From NCBI GenBank assembly GCA_964606325.1, contig CAZSGE010000007.1, positions 1 to 64,000 on the forward strand: DNA of 64,000 bases. The letters are read 5' to 3'. Below the pieces are notes generated by a model, which was not told the DNA's origin, did no database searches, and saw nothing but the letters and a program-made list of their open reading frames with translations. Source of the DNA: Berkiella sp964606325. Its GTDB lineage: Bacteria; Pseudomonadota; Gammaproteobacteria; Berkiellales; Berkiellaceae. The position numbers and the translations under genes are program-made. Below are positions 1 through 8,910 of this stretch, in pieces. Within the stretch, counting starts at the first letter, position 1; each line of letters starts with the position of its first letter.

Positions 1-644
1 CATTAGAATCGTTAAAGCGATCTAAAGAAGCAATTAGCAATGGTTACTTTAAAACAGAAATTGCACCTGTCACCCTTGTCACTAAAGCGGGATCATCTGT
101 AGTTTTGGATGACGAATTACCCAGCAAAGCGATGCCGGAAAAAATTCCCTCATTAAAACCTGCCTTTAAAGACAATGGCACCGTTACCGCAGCAAATTCC
201 AGTGGCATATCAGATGGTGCAGCGGTTCATTTGTTAATGTTAGAAAGTGAAGCAAAGCTTCGTGGGTTAACACCGCTTGCCACGATTGTGGATTATACCA
301 CGCATGCTCACGAGCCCAGTTGGTTTACCACAGCACCCGTTAGCGCCATCCAAAAACTTCTCCATAAATTAAATTGGAAAGTAAGCGATGTAGATTTGTT
401 TGAAGTCAATGAAGCCTTTGCAGTAGTTGCCATGGCGGCGATGAAAGATCTAGATATTCCACATGAAAAGCTCAATATTCATGGTGGTGCTTGTGCTTTA
501 GGACACCCTATCGGCGCGAGTGGTGCCAGAATAGTCACAACCCTAATTTATGCGCTCAAAAAAGCAGGCTTAAAACGAGGCATTGCGGCATTGTGTATTG
601 GTGGTGGGGAAGCAACAGCAATGGCCATCGAAATAAGAGGATAA
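1..644 (+). CDS. Acetyl-CoA acetyltransferase (thiolase), C-terminal part, cut by window edge
   Basis: The reading frame is open from the first base (codons in phase from position 3), so the start lies outside the window. What remains is the thiolase C-terminal half: NEAFAV, the catalytic-histidine block GGACALGHPIGASGARI, and the terminal cysteine in CIGGGEA, which acts as the base in the Claisen reaction. The enzyme would reversibly split acetoacetyl-CoA into two acetyl-CoA. It sits 4 bases before liuB and at the head of a run ending in ScoAB, which makes acetoacetyl-CoA. That supports a degradative role, although biosynthetic and degradative thiolases cannot be told apart from this fragment. 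Confidence 0.93.
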   Translation, partial: LESLKRSKEAISNGYFKTEIAPVTLVTKAGSSVVLDDELPSKAMPEKIPSLKPAFKDNGTVTAANSSGISDGAAVHLLMLESEAKLRGLTPLATIVDYTTHAHEPSWFTTAPVSAIQKLLHKLNWKVSDVDLFEVNEAFAVVAMAAMKDLDIPHEKLNIHGGACALGHPIGASGARIVTTLIYALKKAGLKRGIAALCIGGGEATAMAIEIRG

Positions 645-648
645 AAAA

Positions 649-2247
649 ATGAAAAGTAACCTCAACGTAAAATCGCCTGAATTTACAAAAAATGCCCAGC
701 AGATCCTTATCCAAGTTAATGCTTTAAAAGAACTCACTCAAACACTGGCACAAGGTGGTGGTAAACAAACCCAAGATTTGCACCGCTCTCGTGGCAAATT
801 ATTACCTCGTGAAAGAATCAATAAATTACTTGATCCTGGCTCCCCTTTTTTAGAGCTTAGCGCTTTAGCCGGTTACCAACTCTATGATGAAGAAATCCCT
901 TGTGGGGCCATTATCACTGGCATTGGTCGTATACATGGCATGGAATGCATGCTGATAGTAAATGATGCTACCGTTAAAGGTGGCACTTACTACCCTATTA
1001 CAGTAAAAAAACACTTGCGTGCCCAAACTATTGCGCAAGAAAATCATTTACCGTGCATTTATTTAGTTGATTCAGGTGGTGCCAATTTACCGCATCAAGA
1101 TGAAGTGTTTCCAGATAAAGATGATTTTGGACGTATTTTTTTCAACCAAGCAATTATGTCAAGCATGGGTATTCCACAAATTGCGGTGGTCATGGGATCT
1201 TGCACTGCAGGCGGCGCCTATGTGCCCGCCATGAGTGATGAAAGTATTATGGTCAAAGAACAAGCTACCATCTTCTTAGCAGGCCCTCCGTTAGTTAAAG
1301 CGGCAACCGGTGAAGATGTCACTGCAGAAGAATTAGGTGGTGCCGATGTTCATTGCCGAATTTCAGGTGTTGCTGATCATTATGCACAAAATGACGAAAA
1401 TGCCTTAATGATAGCAAGAGACTGTGTCAAACATTTAGGTAAAAAGAAAGGGATCAGTATTCCTTTACAGGCACCTAAACCACCCCTGTATGATATGAAT
1501 GAAATCTATGGGCTTATTCCTGAATCCTTACGTACCCCGATGGACATGAAAGAAATTATTGCACGCATTGTCGATAGCTCTGAATTTCATGAATTTAAAA
1601 CGCTCTATGGCACAACACTCATTTGTGGTTTTGCCCATATTCATGGATATCCTGTTGGTATTTTAGCCAATAATGGTATTTTATTTAGCGAATCCGCGCA
1701 AAAAGGCACTCACTTTATCGAATTATGTTGCCAACGCAAAATACCCCTGGTCTTTTTACAAAATATCAATGGCTTTATGGTTGGCAAAAAATATGAGGCC
1801 GGTGGCATTGCCAAAGATGGGGCTAAAATGGTAACAGCGGTGGCTTGCGCAAAGGTACCTAAGTTTACTGTGATCGTAGGCGGCAGTTTTGGTGCAGGCA
1901 ACTATGGCATGTGTGGAAGAGCTTATGATCCTCGATTTTTATGGATGTGGCCCAACGCCCGCATCTCCGTGATGGGTGGCGAGCAAGCCGCCAGCGTTTT
2001 AACCCAGGTTAAAATCGCAAAAATGCAAAAAGCAAATCAAAGCTGGGCATCCGACGAACAAGCGCAATTTATTCAAAGAATTGCCAAACAATATGACATG
2101 CAAGGACATCCTTATTATTCTAGCGCCAGACTGTGGGATGATGGTGTCATCGATCCCATCGACACACGCGATATTTTAGGGTTGGCCCTGGCCGCCAGCT
2201 TAAATGCACCTATTGAAGAAACGCATTTTGGAGTGTTCAGAATATGA
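649..2247 (+). CDS. liuB: Methylcrotonoyl-CoA carboxylase, carboxyltransferase (beta) subunit
   Basis: 532 aa, full length for MCC beta. It transfers the carboxyl group from carboxybiotin to 3-methylcrotonyl-CoA in leucine degradation. Family marks include HRSRGKLLPRERI near residue 45, the oxyanion-forming GGAYVPAMSDE near 184 and GSFGAGNYGMCGRAYDPRF near 411. The protein resembles MCC beta more than propionyl-CoA or geranyl-CoA carboxylase beta, and the neighbours (liuC, liuD, HMG-CoA lyase) agree. Its stop overlaps the liuC start by 4 bases (ATGA), so translation is probably coupled. Confidence 0.96.
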   Translation: MKSNLNVKSPEFTKNAQQILIQVNALKELTQTLAQGGGKQTQDLHRSRGKLLPRERINKLLDPGSPFLELSALAGYQLYDEEIPCGAIITGIGRIHGMECMLIVNDATVKGGTYYPITVKKHLRAQTIAQENHLPCIYLVDSGGANLPHQDEVFPDKDDFGRIFFNQAIMSSMGIPQIAVVMGSCTAGGAYVPAMSDESIMVKEQATIFLAGPPLVKAATGEDVTAEELGGADVHCRISGVADHYAQNDENALMIARDCVKHLGKKKGISIPLQAPKPPLYDMNEIYGLIPESLRTPMDMKEIIARIVDSSEFHEFKTLYGTTLICGFAHIHGYPVGILANNGILFSESAQKGTHFIELCCQRKIPLVFLQNINGFMVGKKYEAGGIAKDGAKMVTAVACAKVPKFTVIVGGSFGAGNYGMCGRAYDPRFLWMWPNARISVMGGEQAASVLTQVKIAKMQKANQSWASDEQAQFIQRIAKQYDMQGHPYYSSARLWDDGVIDPIDTRDILGLALAASLNAPIEETHFGVFRI

Positions 2248-3038
2248 CAGCGCCTCTCAATGAACAGGCAGTATTCACTGAAATTTTAAACGATGGGTTG
2301 GGCATTATCACGCTCAACCGCCCCGAGCGTCATAATGCTTTTGATGATATCACCGTGCAAGCTTTGACAGGCGCCTATAAACAAATGGAGCAAAGCCCCG
2401 TAGTCAAAATCATTCTATTGAAAAGCTCAGGAAAAAGCTTTTCCGCCGGCGCTGATTTAGAATGGATGCGTCGCATGGCAAAGTATTCTACGGATGAGAA
2501 TTTGCGTGATGCAGGTTCTTTGCATGAATTGATGCACACTATTTATTATTGCCAAAAACCTACTATTGCGATGGTACAAGGAAACGTGTATGGCGGTGGC
2601 ATTGGCTTAGTCGCCTGCTCAAATATTGTTATTGCTTCTAATAACGCTCAATTTTGCTTTTCCGAGGTCAAACTTGGGTTAATTCCGGCTGTGATAAGTC
2701 CCTTTGTCATAAATGCTATCGGCCAACGTCAAGCAAGAAGTTACTTCCTTAGCGCCCAAACATTTGATGCACAAAGAGCAAAGGAATTAGGTTTAGTTTA
2801 TGATGTGGTAACGCCTGAAAAATTAGAAACAACTACGCAAAGTATTATCCATTTATTATTACAAAATGGCCCTCTTGCCCTAAAAGCGGTTAATGCCCTG
2901 ATGAACAAATTATCCATAACGCCTGAAATAGCCAATCTCACTGTACAAAAACTTGTTGAAATGCGCACATCACCTGAGGGGCAAGAAGGCCTAAGCGCAT
3001 TTCTTGAAAAGCGTAAACCATCCTGGTATGTAGCATGA
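2244..3038 (+). CDS. liuC: Methylglutaconyl-CoA hydratase (enoyl-CoA hydratase/isomerase family)
   Basis: 264 aa crotonase-fold protein. SFSAGADLEWM (about residue 67) and GNVYGGGIGLVAC (about 113) form the two oxyanion-hole segments, and SEVKLGLIPAVISPFV carries the second catalytic region. In leucine degradation it hydrates 3-methylglutaconyl-CoA to HMG-CoA. The exact substrate is inferred from its place between the two MCC subunits; by sequence alone it is a generic enoyl-CoA hydratase. It overlaps liuB by 4 bases and its stop overlaps the liuD start. Confidence 0.92.
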   Translation: MTAPLNEQAVFTEILNDGLGIITLNRPERHNAFDDITVQALTGAYKQMEQSPVVKIILLKSSGKSFSAGADLEWMRRMAKYSTDENLRDAGSLHELMHTIYYCQKPTIAMVQGNVYGGGIGLVACSNIVIASNNAQFCFSEVKLGLIPAVISPFVINAIGQRQARSYFLSAQTFDAQRAKELGLVYDVVTPEKLETTTQSIIHLLLQNGPLALKAVNALMNKLSITPEIANLTVQKLVEMRTSPEGQEGLSAFLEKRKPSWYVA

Positions 3039-5026
3039 TGAAAAAAATCAAAACGTTGCTAATTGCCAACCGGGGTGAAATTGCATGCCGTATTATCAAA
3101 ACCGCCAAACGGTTAAATTTAAAAACCATTGCCATATATGCCACACCTGATGTCAATGCTTTACATTGCCAAATGGCTGATGAAGCTTATTGTGTTGGGG
3201 ATGTGCCCGTTGAAAAAAGTTACTTAAATATGGATAAAATTATCAGTGTAGCAAAGCAAGCTCACGCTGATGCAATTCATCCTGGATATGGCTTCTTATC
3301 AGAGAATGCGCAATTTTCTGACATGTGTGAAAAAAATGGTTTTATTTTTGTAGGCCCTGGCAGTGATGCCATTGCCAAAATGGCAGTCAAAGATGAAGCC
3401 AAAGCTATCATGATTAAAGCCAAGGTCCCCTGTGTCCCAGGCTATATGGGTAAAGTGCAAGACAATAACACGTTAAGCAAAGCAGCCACTGATATTGGCT
3501 ACCCTATTATGCTCAAGGCGGCAAAAGGTGGCGGCGGCAAAGGGATGAGGGTTGTTCACCAACCATCAGAACTACTTGATGCCATTGAGGCTTCAAAAAG
3601 AGAAAGCATGTCAAGCTTTGGCGATGACACTTTATTTATAGAAAAATATTTAACAACATCACGGCATATTGAAGTCCAAATATTTAGGGATAATTTTGGA
3701 AATTGCGTTCATTTATTTGAACGCGATTGCTCATTGCAACGGCGCCACCAAAAAATTATTGAAGAATCCCCTGCCACGGATATCCCAGCATCTGTTAAAC
3801 AAGCTCTGTTTCAAGCCGCTATCGATGCCGCAAATGCGATTGATTATCGCGGTGCGGGTACTATTGAATTTTTATATGATAACCAGCAAAATTTTTATTT
3901 TATGGAGATGAATACGCGGCTTCAAGTTGAACATCCTGTGACAGAAATGATCACGAGGCTAGATTTAGTCGAATGGCAATTACTTGTTGCTGATGGACAA
4001 GCCTTACCCTTACAACAACAAGATATCCACTCGCAAGGTCACGCCATCGAAGCTAGAATTTATGCTGAAGATCCGTATCATCAATTTTTACCAGCAAGCG
4101 GTACTATCAAAGATATTTTGCTACCCTCAGGAAACTATCGTTTAGACAGTGGCATCAAAGTGGGGGACAACATAAATATTTACTTTGATCCCATATTAGC
4201 CAAACTAATTGTGCACGCCTCTACGCGAGAGCAAGCTATTTTAAAATTACAACATGCATTAAATGAATATCATTTAATAGGTCTATCAACCAATTTGCCT
4301 TTCTTACGTAACATCATTAAAGATAGTGTGTTTTTATCAGGTAAAGGTCATACGCAATATGTTGAATCTCACCTTGAGACACTATTGCCTAAACCAGACT
4401 CGCCCACCCCTTTTGAACTAGCCATGATAGGCATGATTCAAGTGCACAAAAGAGCACAACAGGTGAGACAAGTTGATGAGCCTAATTCACCCTGGAATCA
4501 CTTGAAAGCCTGGCGCGTCAATTTACCCTTTGAAGAAACATTTACCTTACAGTTCCTTAACGAAGATATCATTTATCGCGTATTACATCCCAAACAACCC
4601 GATGGGTATTATTATCTTGAAATCTTAAACACACCCATTGCTTTAAACGTTAAAACAACGCTCGTAAACAACCGTATCAACGCGATGTTTGATTCACTTG
4701 AGATGAATGCCTATTTTTATAGCGATGAACACAATATAGACTTATTCCATGAAGGTAAATCACTTGCTTTTAAACCAAAAACTTATGATTCTCATTCCTC
4801 ATCAGATGGCCCTAATCATGCCTTAATAGCGCCCATGCCTGGCGTTATTAGTAAAATTTGGGTAAAAGCCGGTGAAAAAGTAGAAAAAGGCACTAAACTT
4901 GTGGCGCTTGAAGCGATGAAAATGGAACATACCGTATTTTCACCATCAGATGGATTGATAAAATCAATTCACTATGAAATAGGCGATCAAGTAGATGAAG
5001 GCTGCGAGCTAATAGACTTTGAGTAA
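3035..5026 (+). CDS. liuD: Methylcrotonoyl-CoA carboxylase, biotin carboxylase and biotin carrier (alpha) subunit
   Basis: 663 aa. The N-terminal biotin carboxylase begins IKTLLIANRGEIACRII, has the glycine-rich ATP loop KAAKGGGGKGMR near residue 162 and the catalytic block EMNTRLQVEHPVTE near 291. A linking domain follows. The last 75 residues are a biotinyl carrier domain with the AMKM biotinylation site near residue 623. It carboxylates its own biotin with ATP and bicarbonate and works with LiuB. Two ATG codons occur in a row at 3035 and 3038; the first overlaps the liuC stop. Confidence 0.96.
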   Translation: MMKKIKTLLIANRGEIACRIIKTAKRLNLKTIAIYATPDVNALHCQMADEAYCVGDVPVEKSYLNMDKIISVAKQAHADAIHPGYGFLSENAQFSDMCEKNGFIFVGPGSDAIAKMAVKDEAKAIMIKAKVPCVPGYMGKVQDNNTLSKAATDIGYPIMLKAAKGGGGKGMRVVHQPSELLDAIEASKRESMSSFGDDTLFIEKYLTTSRHIEVQIFRDNFGNCVHLFERDCSLQRRHQKIIEESPATDIPASVKQALFQAAIDAANAIDYRGAGTIEFLYDNQQNFYFMEMNTRLQVEHPVTEMITRLDLVEWQLLVADGQALPLQQQDIHSQGHAIEARIYAEDPYHQFLPASGTIKDILLPSGNYRLDSGIKVGDNINIYFDPILAKLIVHASTREQAILKLQHALNEYHLIGLSTNLPFLRNIIKDSVFLSGKGHTQYVESHLETLLPKPDSPTPFELAMIGMIQVHKRAQQVRQVDEPNSPWNHLKAWRVNLPFEETFTLQFLNEDIIYRVLHPKQPDGYYYLEILNTPIALNVKTTLVNNRINAMFDSLEMNAYFYSDEHNIDLFHEGKSLAFKPKTYDSHSSSDGPNHALIAPMPGVISKIWVKAGEKVEKGTKLVALEAMKMEHTVFSPSDGLIKSIHYEIGDQVDEGCELIDFE

Positions 5027-5030
5027 AACT

Positions 5031-5930
5031 ATGGAACAATTCATTAATATCGTCGAAGTAGGTGCCAGAGACGGACTTCAAAATGAAAAAGAAGTTGTGC
5101 CCACTGACGTTAAATTAACTTTAATCGCGACATTAATCGCCAGTGGATTAACCACCATTGAAGCAACCAGTTTTGTGTCACCCAAATGGGTGCCACAAAT
5201 GGCCGATCATGAACAAATCATGCAAAACTTACCACTCGCCCCAAATGTAAGATTTCCTGCTTTAGTGCCAAATATGAAAGGATTAGAAAATGCTTTGCGC
5301 TGTGGCACCAAAGATATTGCCGTTTTCGCAGCAGCATCAGAAACATTTTCACAAAAGAATATAAATCGCTCAATTGATGAAAGCTTAAACGAGTTTGCGC
5401 TTGTTACCAAAGAAGCACTAAAAGCCGGATTACGCGTCAGAGGATATGTTTCTTGCGTATTAGGGTGCCCTTATGAAGGCAAAGTTTCTCATAGCGCTGT
5501 TATCAAAGTTGCCACAGCGCTTTTTGAAGCGGGTTGTTATGAAATATCATTAGGCGATACCATTGGCGTGGGAACGCCTCTCAGTGCCAAGGCCATGCTT
5601 AAAGCCGTTTCGAATGCAATTCCAATCCATCAGCTGGCACTACATTTTCATGATACCTATGGCCAAGCACTGGCCAATATTCTTGCCTGTCTTGAACTAG
5701 GTGTTAATACCATTGATAGCTCTGTGGCAGGATTAGGCGGCTGCCCTTATGCCAAAGGGGCAACAGGTAATGTTGCAACCGAAGAAGTAGTCTATATGCT
5801 TAATGGGTTAGGTTTAAAAACAGGCGTTGATCTGAATACGTTGATTGCAGCTGGTGAGTATATTTGCCACTATTTAAAAAGGCAAAATCGCTCTAAAGTC
5901 GCAGTGGCAACTTTAGCTAAAAAATCTTAA
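5031..5930 (+). CDS. liuE: Hydroxymethylglutaryl-CoA lyase
   Basis: 299 aa from the ATG at 5031; a TTG 12 bases upstream would add four residues, but the family starts close to the VEVGARDGLQNE motif. The enzyme cleaves HMG-CoA to acetoacetate and acetyl-CoA, the last leucine-specific step. Seen directly: the metal and substrate motif ARDGLQNE, LHFHDTYGQALAN, and the catalytic-cysteine loop GLGGCPYAKGATGN. It follows liuD with only a few bases between and is followed by scoA after 10 bases, where AAGGAGAACG supplies a ribosome site. Clearly part of the same operon. Confidence 0.95.
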   Translation: MEQFINIVEVGARDGLQNEKEVVPTDVKLTLIATLIASGLTTIEATSFVSPKWVPQMADHEQIMQNLPLAPNVRFPALVPNMKGLENALRCGTKDIAVFAAASETFSQKNINRSIDESLNEFALVTKEALKAGLRVRGYVSCVLGCPYEGKVSHSAVIKVATALFEAGCYEISLGDTIGVGTPLSAKAMLKAVSNAIPIHQLALHFHDTYGQALANILACLELGVNTIDSSVAGLGGCPYAKGATGNVATEEVVYMLNGLGLKTGVDLNTLIAAGEYICHYLKRQNRSKVAVATLAKKS

Positions 5931-5940
5931 GGAGAACGTT

Positions 5941-6633
5941 GTGGCAGGGTTTAATAAAATTGTCAAAACCTATGATGAGGCATGCAATGGTCTCAAAGAT
6001 AACATGACTTTAATGGTCGGTGGATTTGGCTTGTGCGGCATTCCAGAAGGCCTTATTGCTAAAGTTTATGAGATGGGGATAAAAGGTTTAACTTGCATTT
6101 CAAACAATGCCGGTGTAGATGGATTTGGTCTAGGGATGTTGCTTGAAAAGAGACAAATCAAAACCATGATCTCCTCCTATGTGGGTGAAAATGCCTTATT
6201 TGAGAAATTGCTTCTCAGTGGTGAAATGGAAGTCAAATTAACCCCTCAAGGGACTCTGGCTGAAAAAATCCGTGCGGGTGGCGCTGGAATCCCTGCTTTT
6301 TATACACCAACAGGTTATGGCACCGTGATAGCCGAAGGTAAGCAATCAGCAGTTTATAATGGTAAACACTATATTCTCGAAGATGCACTCAAAGCGGATT
6401 TTTCTCTTATCCGTGCTTGGAAAGCAGATAAATTTGGTAATCTCATTTATCGTAAAACTGCTATGAACTTTAATCCCATGATGGCAACTGCCGGCAAAGT
6501 TACCGTCGCAGAAGTTGAGGAAATTGTTGACGAGCTTGATCCAAATTTTATTCACACCCCTGGCATTTATGTGAATCGCGTGATCATCGGTAAATTTGAA
6601 AAGCGCATTGAACGAAAAATGATTTCAAAATAG
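5941..6633 (+). CDS. scoA: 3-oxoacid (succinyl-CoA:acetoacetate) CoA-transferase subunit A
   Basis: 230 aa with a GTG start and AAGGAG just upstream. The CoA-transferase I alpha fold is shown by VGGFGLCGIPEGLI near residue 26 and CISNNAG. With ScoB it moves CoA from succinyl-CoA to acetoacetate, activating the product of the lyase encoded before it and of fumarylacetoacetase encoded further on. CoA donor and acceptor are inferred from family and context; AtoD-type acetate CoA-transferases are similar. Confidence 0.93.
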   Translation: MAGFNKIVKTYDEACNGLKDNMTLMVGGFGLCGIPEGLIAKVYEMGIKGLTCISNNAGVDGFGLGMLLEKRQIKTMISSYVGENALFEKLLLSGEMEVKLTPQGTLAEKIRAGGAGIPAFYTPTGYGTVIAEGKQSAVYNGKHYILEDALKADFSLIRAWKADKFGNLIYRKTAMNFNPMMATAGKVTVAEVEEIVDELDPNFIHTPGIYVNRVIIGKFEKRIERKMISK

Positions 6634-6648
6634 AGAGGCTTGATTAAA

Positions 6649-7305
6649 ATGGCATTAAGTCGTGAACAAATTGCACAACGTATTGCAAAAGAATTAAAAG
6701 ATGGATATTACGTCAACCTTGGTATTGGTATTCCAACCTTAGTTGCCAATTATATTCCCAAAGGCATCGAAGTCTGCTTTCAATCAGAAAATGGACTGCT
6801 AGGCATGGGACCTTACCCCTTCGAAAATGAAGTAGATCCCGATCTCATTAATGCTGGCAAAGAAACGGTAACAGCCGCGCCTGGCGCAAGTTTCTTTTCA
6901 TCAAGTGAGAGCTTTGCGATGATAAGAGGTGGCCATATTGATTTAACCGTCTTAGGCGCCTTTGAAGTCGATGTACAGGGTAATATTGCCTCTTGGATGA
7001 TCCCAGGCAAGCTCGTTAAGGGCATGGGCGGCGCGATGGATTTGGTGGCCAGCGCCAATAACATTATTGTGGCGATGGCTCATGCGAATAAAGAAGGTGA
7101 ATCAAAACTGCTACGTAATTGTTCATTGCCTTTAACTGGCGCGCATTGCGTGCGTAAAATTGTAACTGATTTGGCCGTTCTCGAAGTCAAAAATAAAGCG
7201 TTTCATTTACTTGAGCGTGCGCCTAACGTCAGCGTTGAAGAGATCAAAGCAAGAACCCAAGGCGAACTGGTTGTGCCTGATTTCGTTCCTGAAATTCAAT
7301 TTTAA
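6649..7305 (+). CDS. scoB: 3-oxoacid (succinyl-CoA:acetoacetate) CoA-transferase subunit B
   Basis: 218 aa from the ATG at 6649. A TTG at 6640 is in frame but sits one base from the AGAGAGG ribosome site, which is well spaced for the ATG. The catalytic glutamate is in the SENGLLGMGPYP motif near residue 46. GGHIDLTVLGAFEVD and GAMDLVA are typical of the beta subunit. Last gene of the leucine/ketone-body run; a hairpin follows at 7311-7349. Confidence 0.94.
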   Translation: MALSREQIAQRIAKELKDGYYVNLGIGIPTLVANYIPKGIEVCFQSENGLLGMGPYPFENEVDPDLINAGKETVTAAPGASFFSSSESFAMIRGGHIDLTVLGAFEVDVQGNIASWMIPGKLVKGMGGAMDLVASANNIIVAMAHANKEGESKLLRNCSLPLTGAHCVRKIVTDLAVLEVKNKAFHLLERAPNVSVEEIKARTQGELVVPDFVPEIQF

Positions 7306-7310
7306 TTGCC

Positions 7311-7349
7311 AGAGGATCCGCAATGATACTTAAACGTTGCGCATCCTCT
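7311..7349 (+). terminator. Hairpin after scoB, possible terminator
   Basis: AGAGGATCCGCAA and TTGCGCATCCTCT form a 13-base stem with one mismatch and a 13-base loop directly after the scoB stop. There is no strong T-run, so it may be an mRNA-stabilising hairpin rather than an intrinsic terminator. Confidence 0.5.
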
Positions 7350-7452
7350 TGTAGTTACATCTTTTATTATGTAATCTTACCCCCCTAACTGATTTTAATA
7401 GTATTAACTTTCTCATATCATAAAATTAAACATTCATAAAGACATTTACGAC

Positions 7453-8898
7453 ATGATTACATTTTCAACTGATGCAATTTTGCAACTCGTCAAAGATGAT
7501 ATGTTACCTGCTGGCTTTAAAATAGATAAAAATAATTTATTATCGCTATTGCAGCACAGTGCACATGCTACTGAAAAAGTATTAGCCGCTAGCAGCTCTT
7601 TTAAACATGGCGATTTATTAGAAATAATAAATGATTATGACACATTATCCTCACTACGCTATCAAGCCATTCGATTACTTTATTTTCACTTTAATCCCAA
7701 AAGAGAATGGAAGGCTTCTAAAACACCTGTTTTAGAAATGCATTATATGTTTTCTCGAACAGAGCATATATTAGGATTAACAGATACACTAGATTTTGTA
7801 GTTCAGGGAAAAAAGTACGCTCTAAAAACCGCTGGAGAATTTATCGCTGTTTCCTTAAAACATATCACAGAATATCTAAGGATGTTTGGTGAAAAATATC
7901 CCAGTGAAATAAACGATCAAATAACGGCAGCGTACGAACATTCGCTTTCATTGATAGTCCCGTGCCACAATAGATATCAATCAGATGCTGCTAAAAGCTT
8001 TTTGGAACGATACAAAAGCAATCAGTTAACCCTTGTTTCAACTGGTTGGGAAAAACACGGTGTTAGCCTGACATTTTTCGGTGACTATCTTGTCTATACT
8101 AACCGTGGCAGCGAGGGCAATCCGTTTTATGGTTCACGCATCTTTAGAATTAAAAACAAAGCGATGATCACGACTAAACTGCTTGACAAATTTATTCCAG
8201 ACAACATCCCTAACGGTAAAGCTTTTCATAGAATATTATCCACAATTGTTGATCTAAACAAACCAGTTGCACTGTTTCGATGCAAAAGCCAACGGCATCC
8301 GACTTGTACTTTCGCAAACACAAAGTCTAATATTGAACCACTCATTGTGCTCGCTCAAGCAGGACCATTTGCGACCCAAAAAGAACTAATGGATATTTAT
8401 CAGGTTGAATATAAACGAAGAAAATATAAAATGTTTAGTAGCTTTATTCGCGACAGAGAAATTGATGAAATAATTAAAAGCATGTTTTACGCAAACAATA
8501 TACATCTTGTCTACTTCTATGCAGCTTTAGCTAAAAAAATTATCAGAGAACATCATGGTAAGCAACTGAACGGCGAAGACCGTGGCTTTATAAAAGATAG
8601 AGAAGAAATCAAACGCGCTTGTGATTTTTATGCAAGAATACCCCAGAAAATAAAAACCGTGATGAACAATGATCATAATTTTGTTTCATTGATGGAAGAA
8701 ATTCATCTCAAAAGCCAAAACTTAGTTAACAACACCCCCTATTCATTATGGCCACAAACACATTACATTCGAACAGGTGGTAGAGCCTATAAAGTCAATG
8801 TAGAAAAAGGCTGCATTGTTGCTATCAATAATAATGAAACACCTAAAATGCATTTTTCTTATAAACAAGCCAAAACACTTATTCGTACTTTTGGCTAA
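7453..8898 (+). CDS. Uncharacterised 481-aa protein, possible effector
   Basis: No family recognised with confidence. It has no signal peptide or membrane segment. The first 160 residues look helical. The middle has a mixed segment with STGWEKHGVSLTFFGDYLVY, then NRGSEGNPFYGSRIFRI and VALFRCKSQRHP, which reads like a compact alpha/beta domain with conserved-looking His, Asn and Cys. The C-terminus is rich in lysine and aromatic residues. It stands alone, after a 147-base gap from scoB, and ends 12 bases from the end of the opposing F-box gene. Size, isolation and neighbour make a secreted effector possible, but that is inference. Confidence 0.7.
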   Translation: MITFSTDAILQLVKDDMLPAGFKIDKNNLLSLLQHSAHATEKVLAASSSFKHGDLLEIINDYDTLSSLRYQAIRLLYFHFNPKREWKASKTPVLEMHYMFSRTEHILGLTDTLDFVVQGKKYALKTAGEFIAVSLKHITEYLRMFGEKYPSEINDQITAAYEHSLSLIVPCHNRYQSDAAKSFLERYKSNQLTLVSTGWEKHGVSLTFFGDYLVYTNRGSEGNPFYGSRIFRIKNKAMITTKLLDKFIPDNIPNGKAFHRILSTIVDLNKPVALFRCKSQRHPTCTFANTKSNIEPLIVLAQAGPFATQKELMDIYQVEYKRRKYKMFSSFIRDREIDEIIKSMFYANNIHLVYFYAALAKKIIREHHGKQLNGEDRGFIKDREEIKRACDFYARIPQKIKTVMNNDHNFVSLMEEIHLKSQNLVNNTPYSLWPQTHYIRTGGRAYKVNVEKGCIVAINNNETPKMHFSYKQAKTLIRTFG

Positions 8899-8910
8899 CG
8901 AGTATTGTGT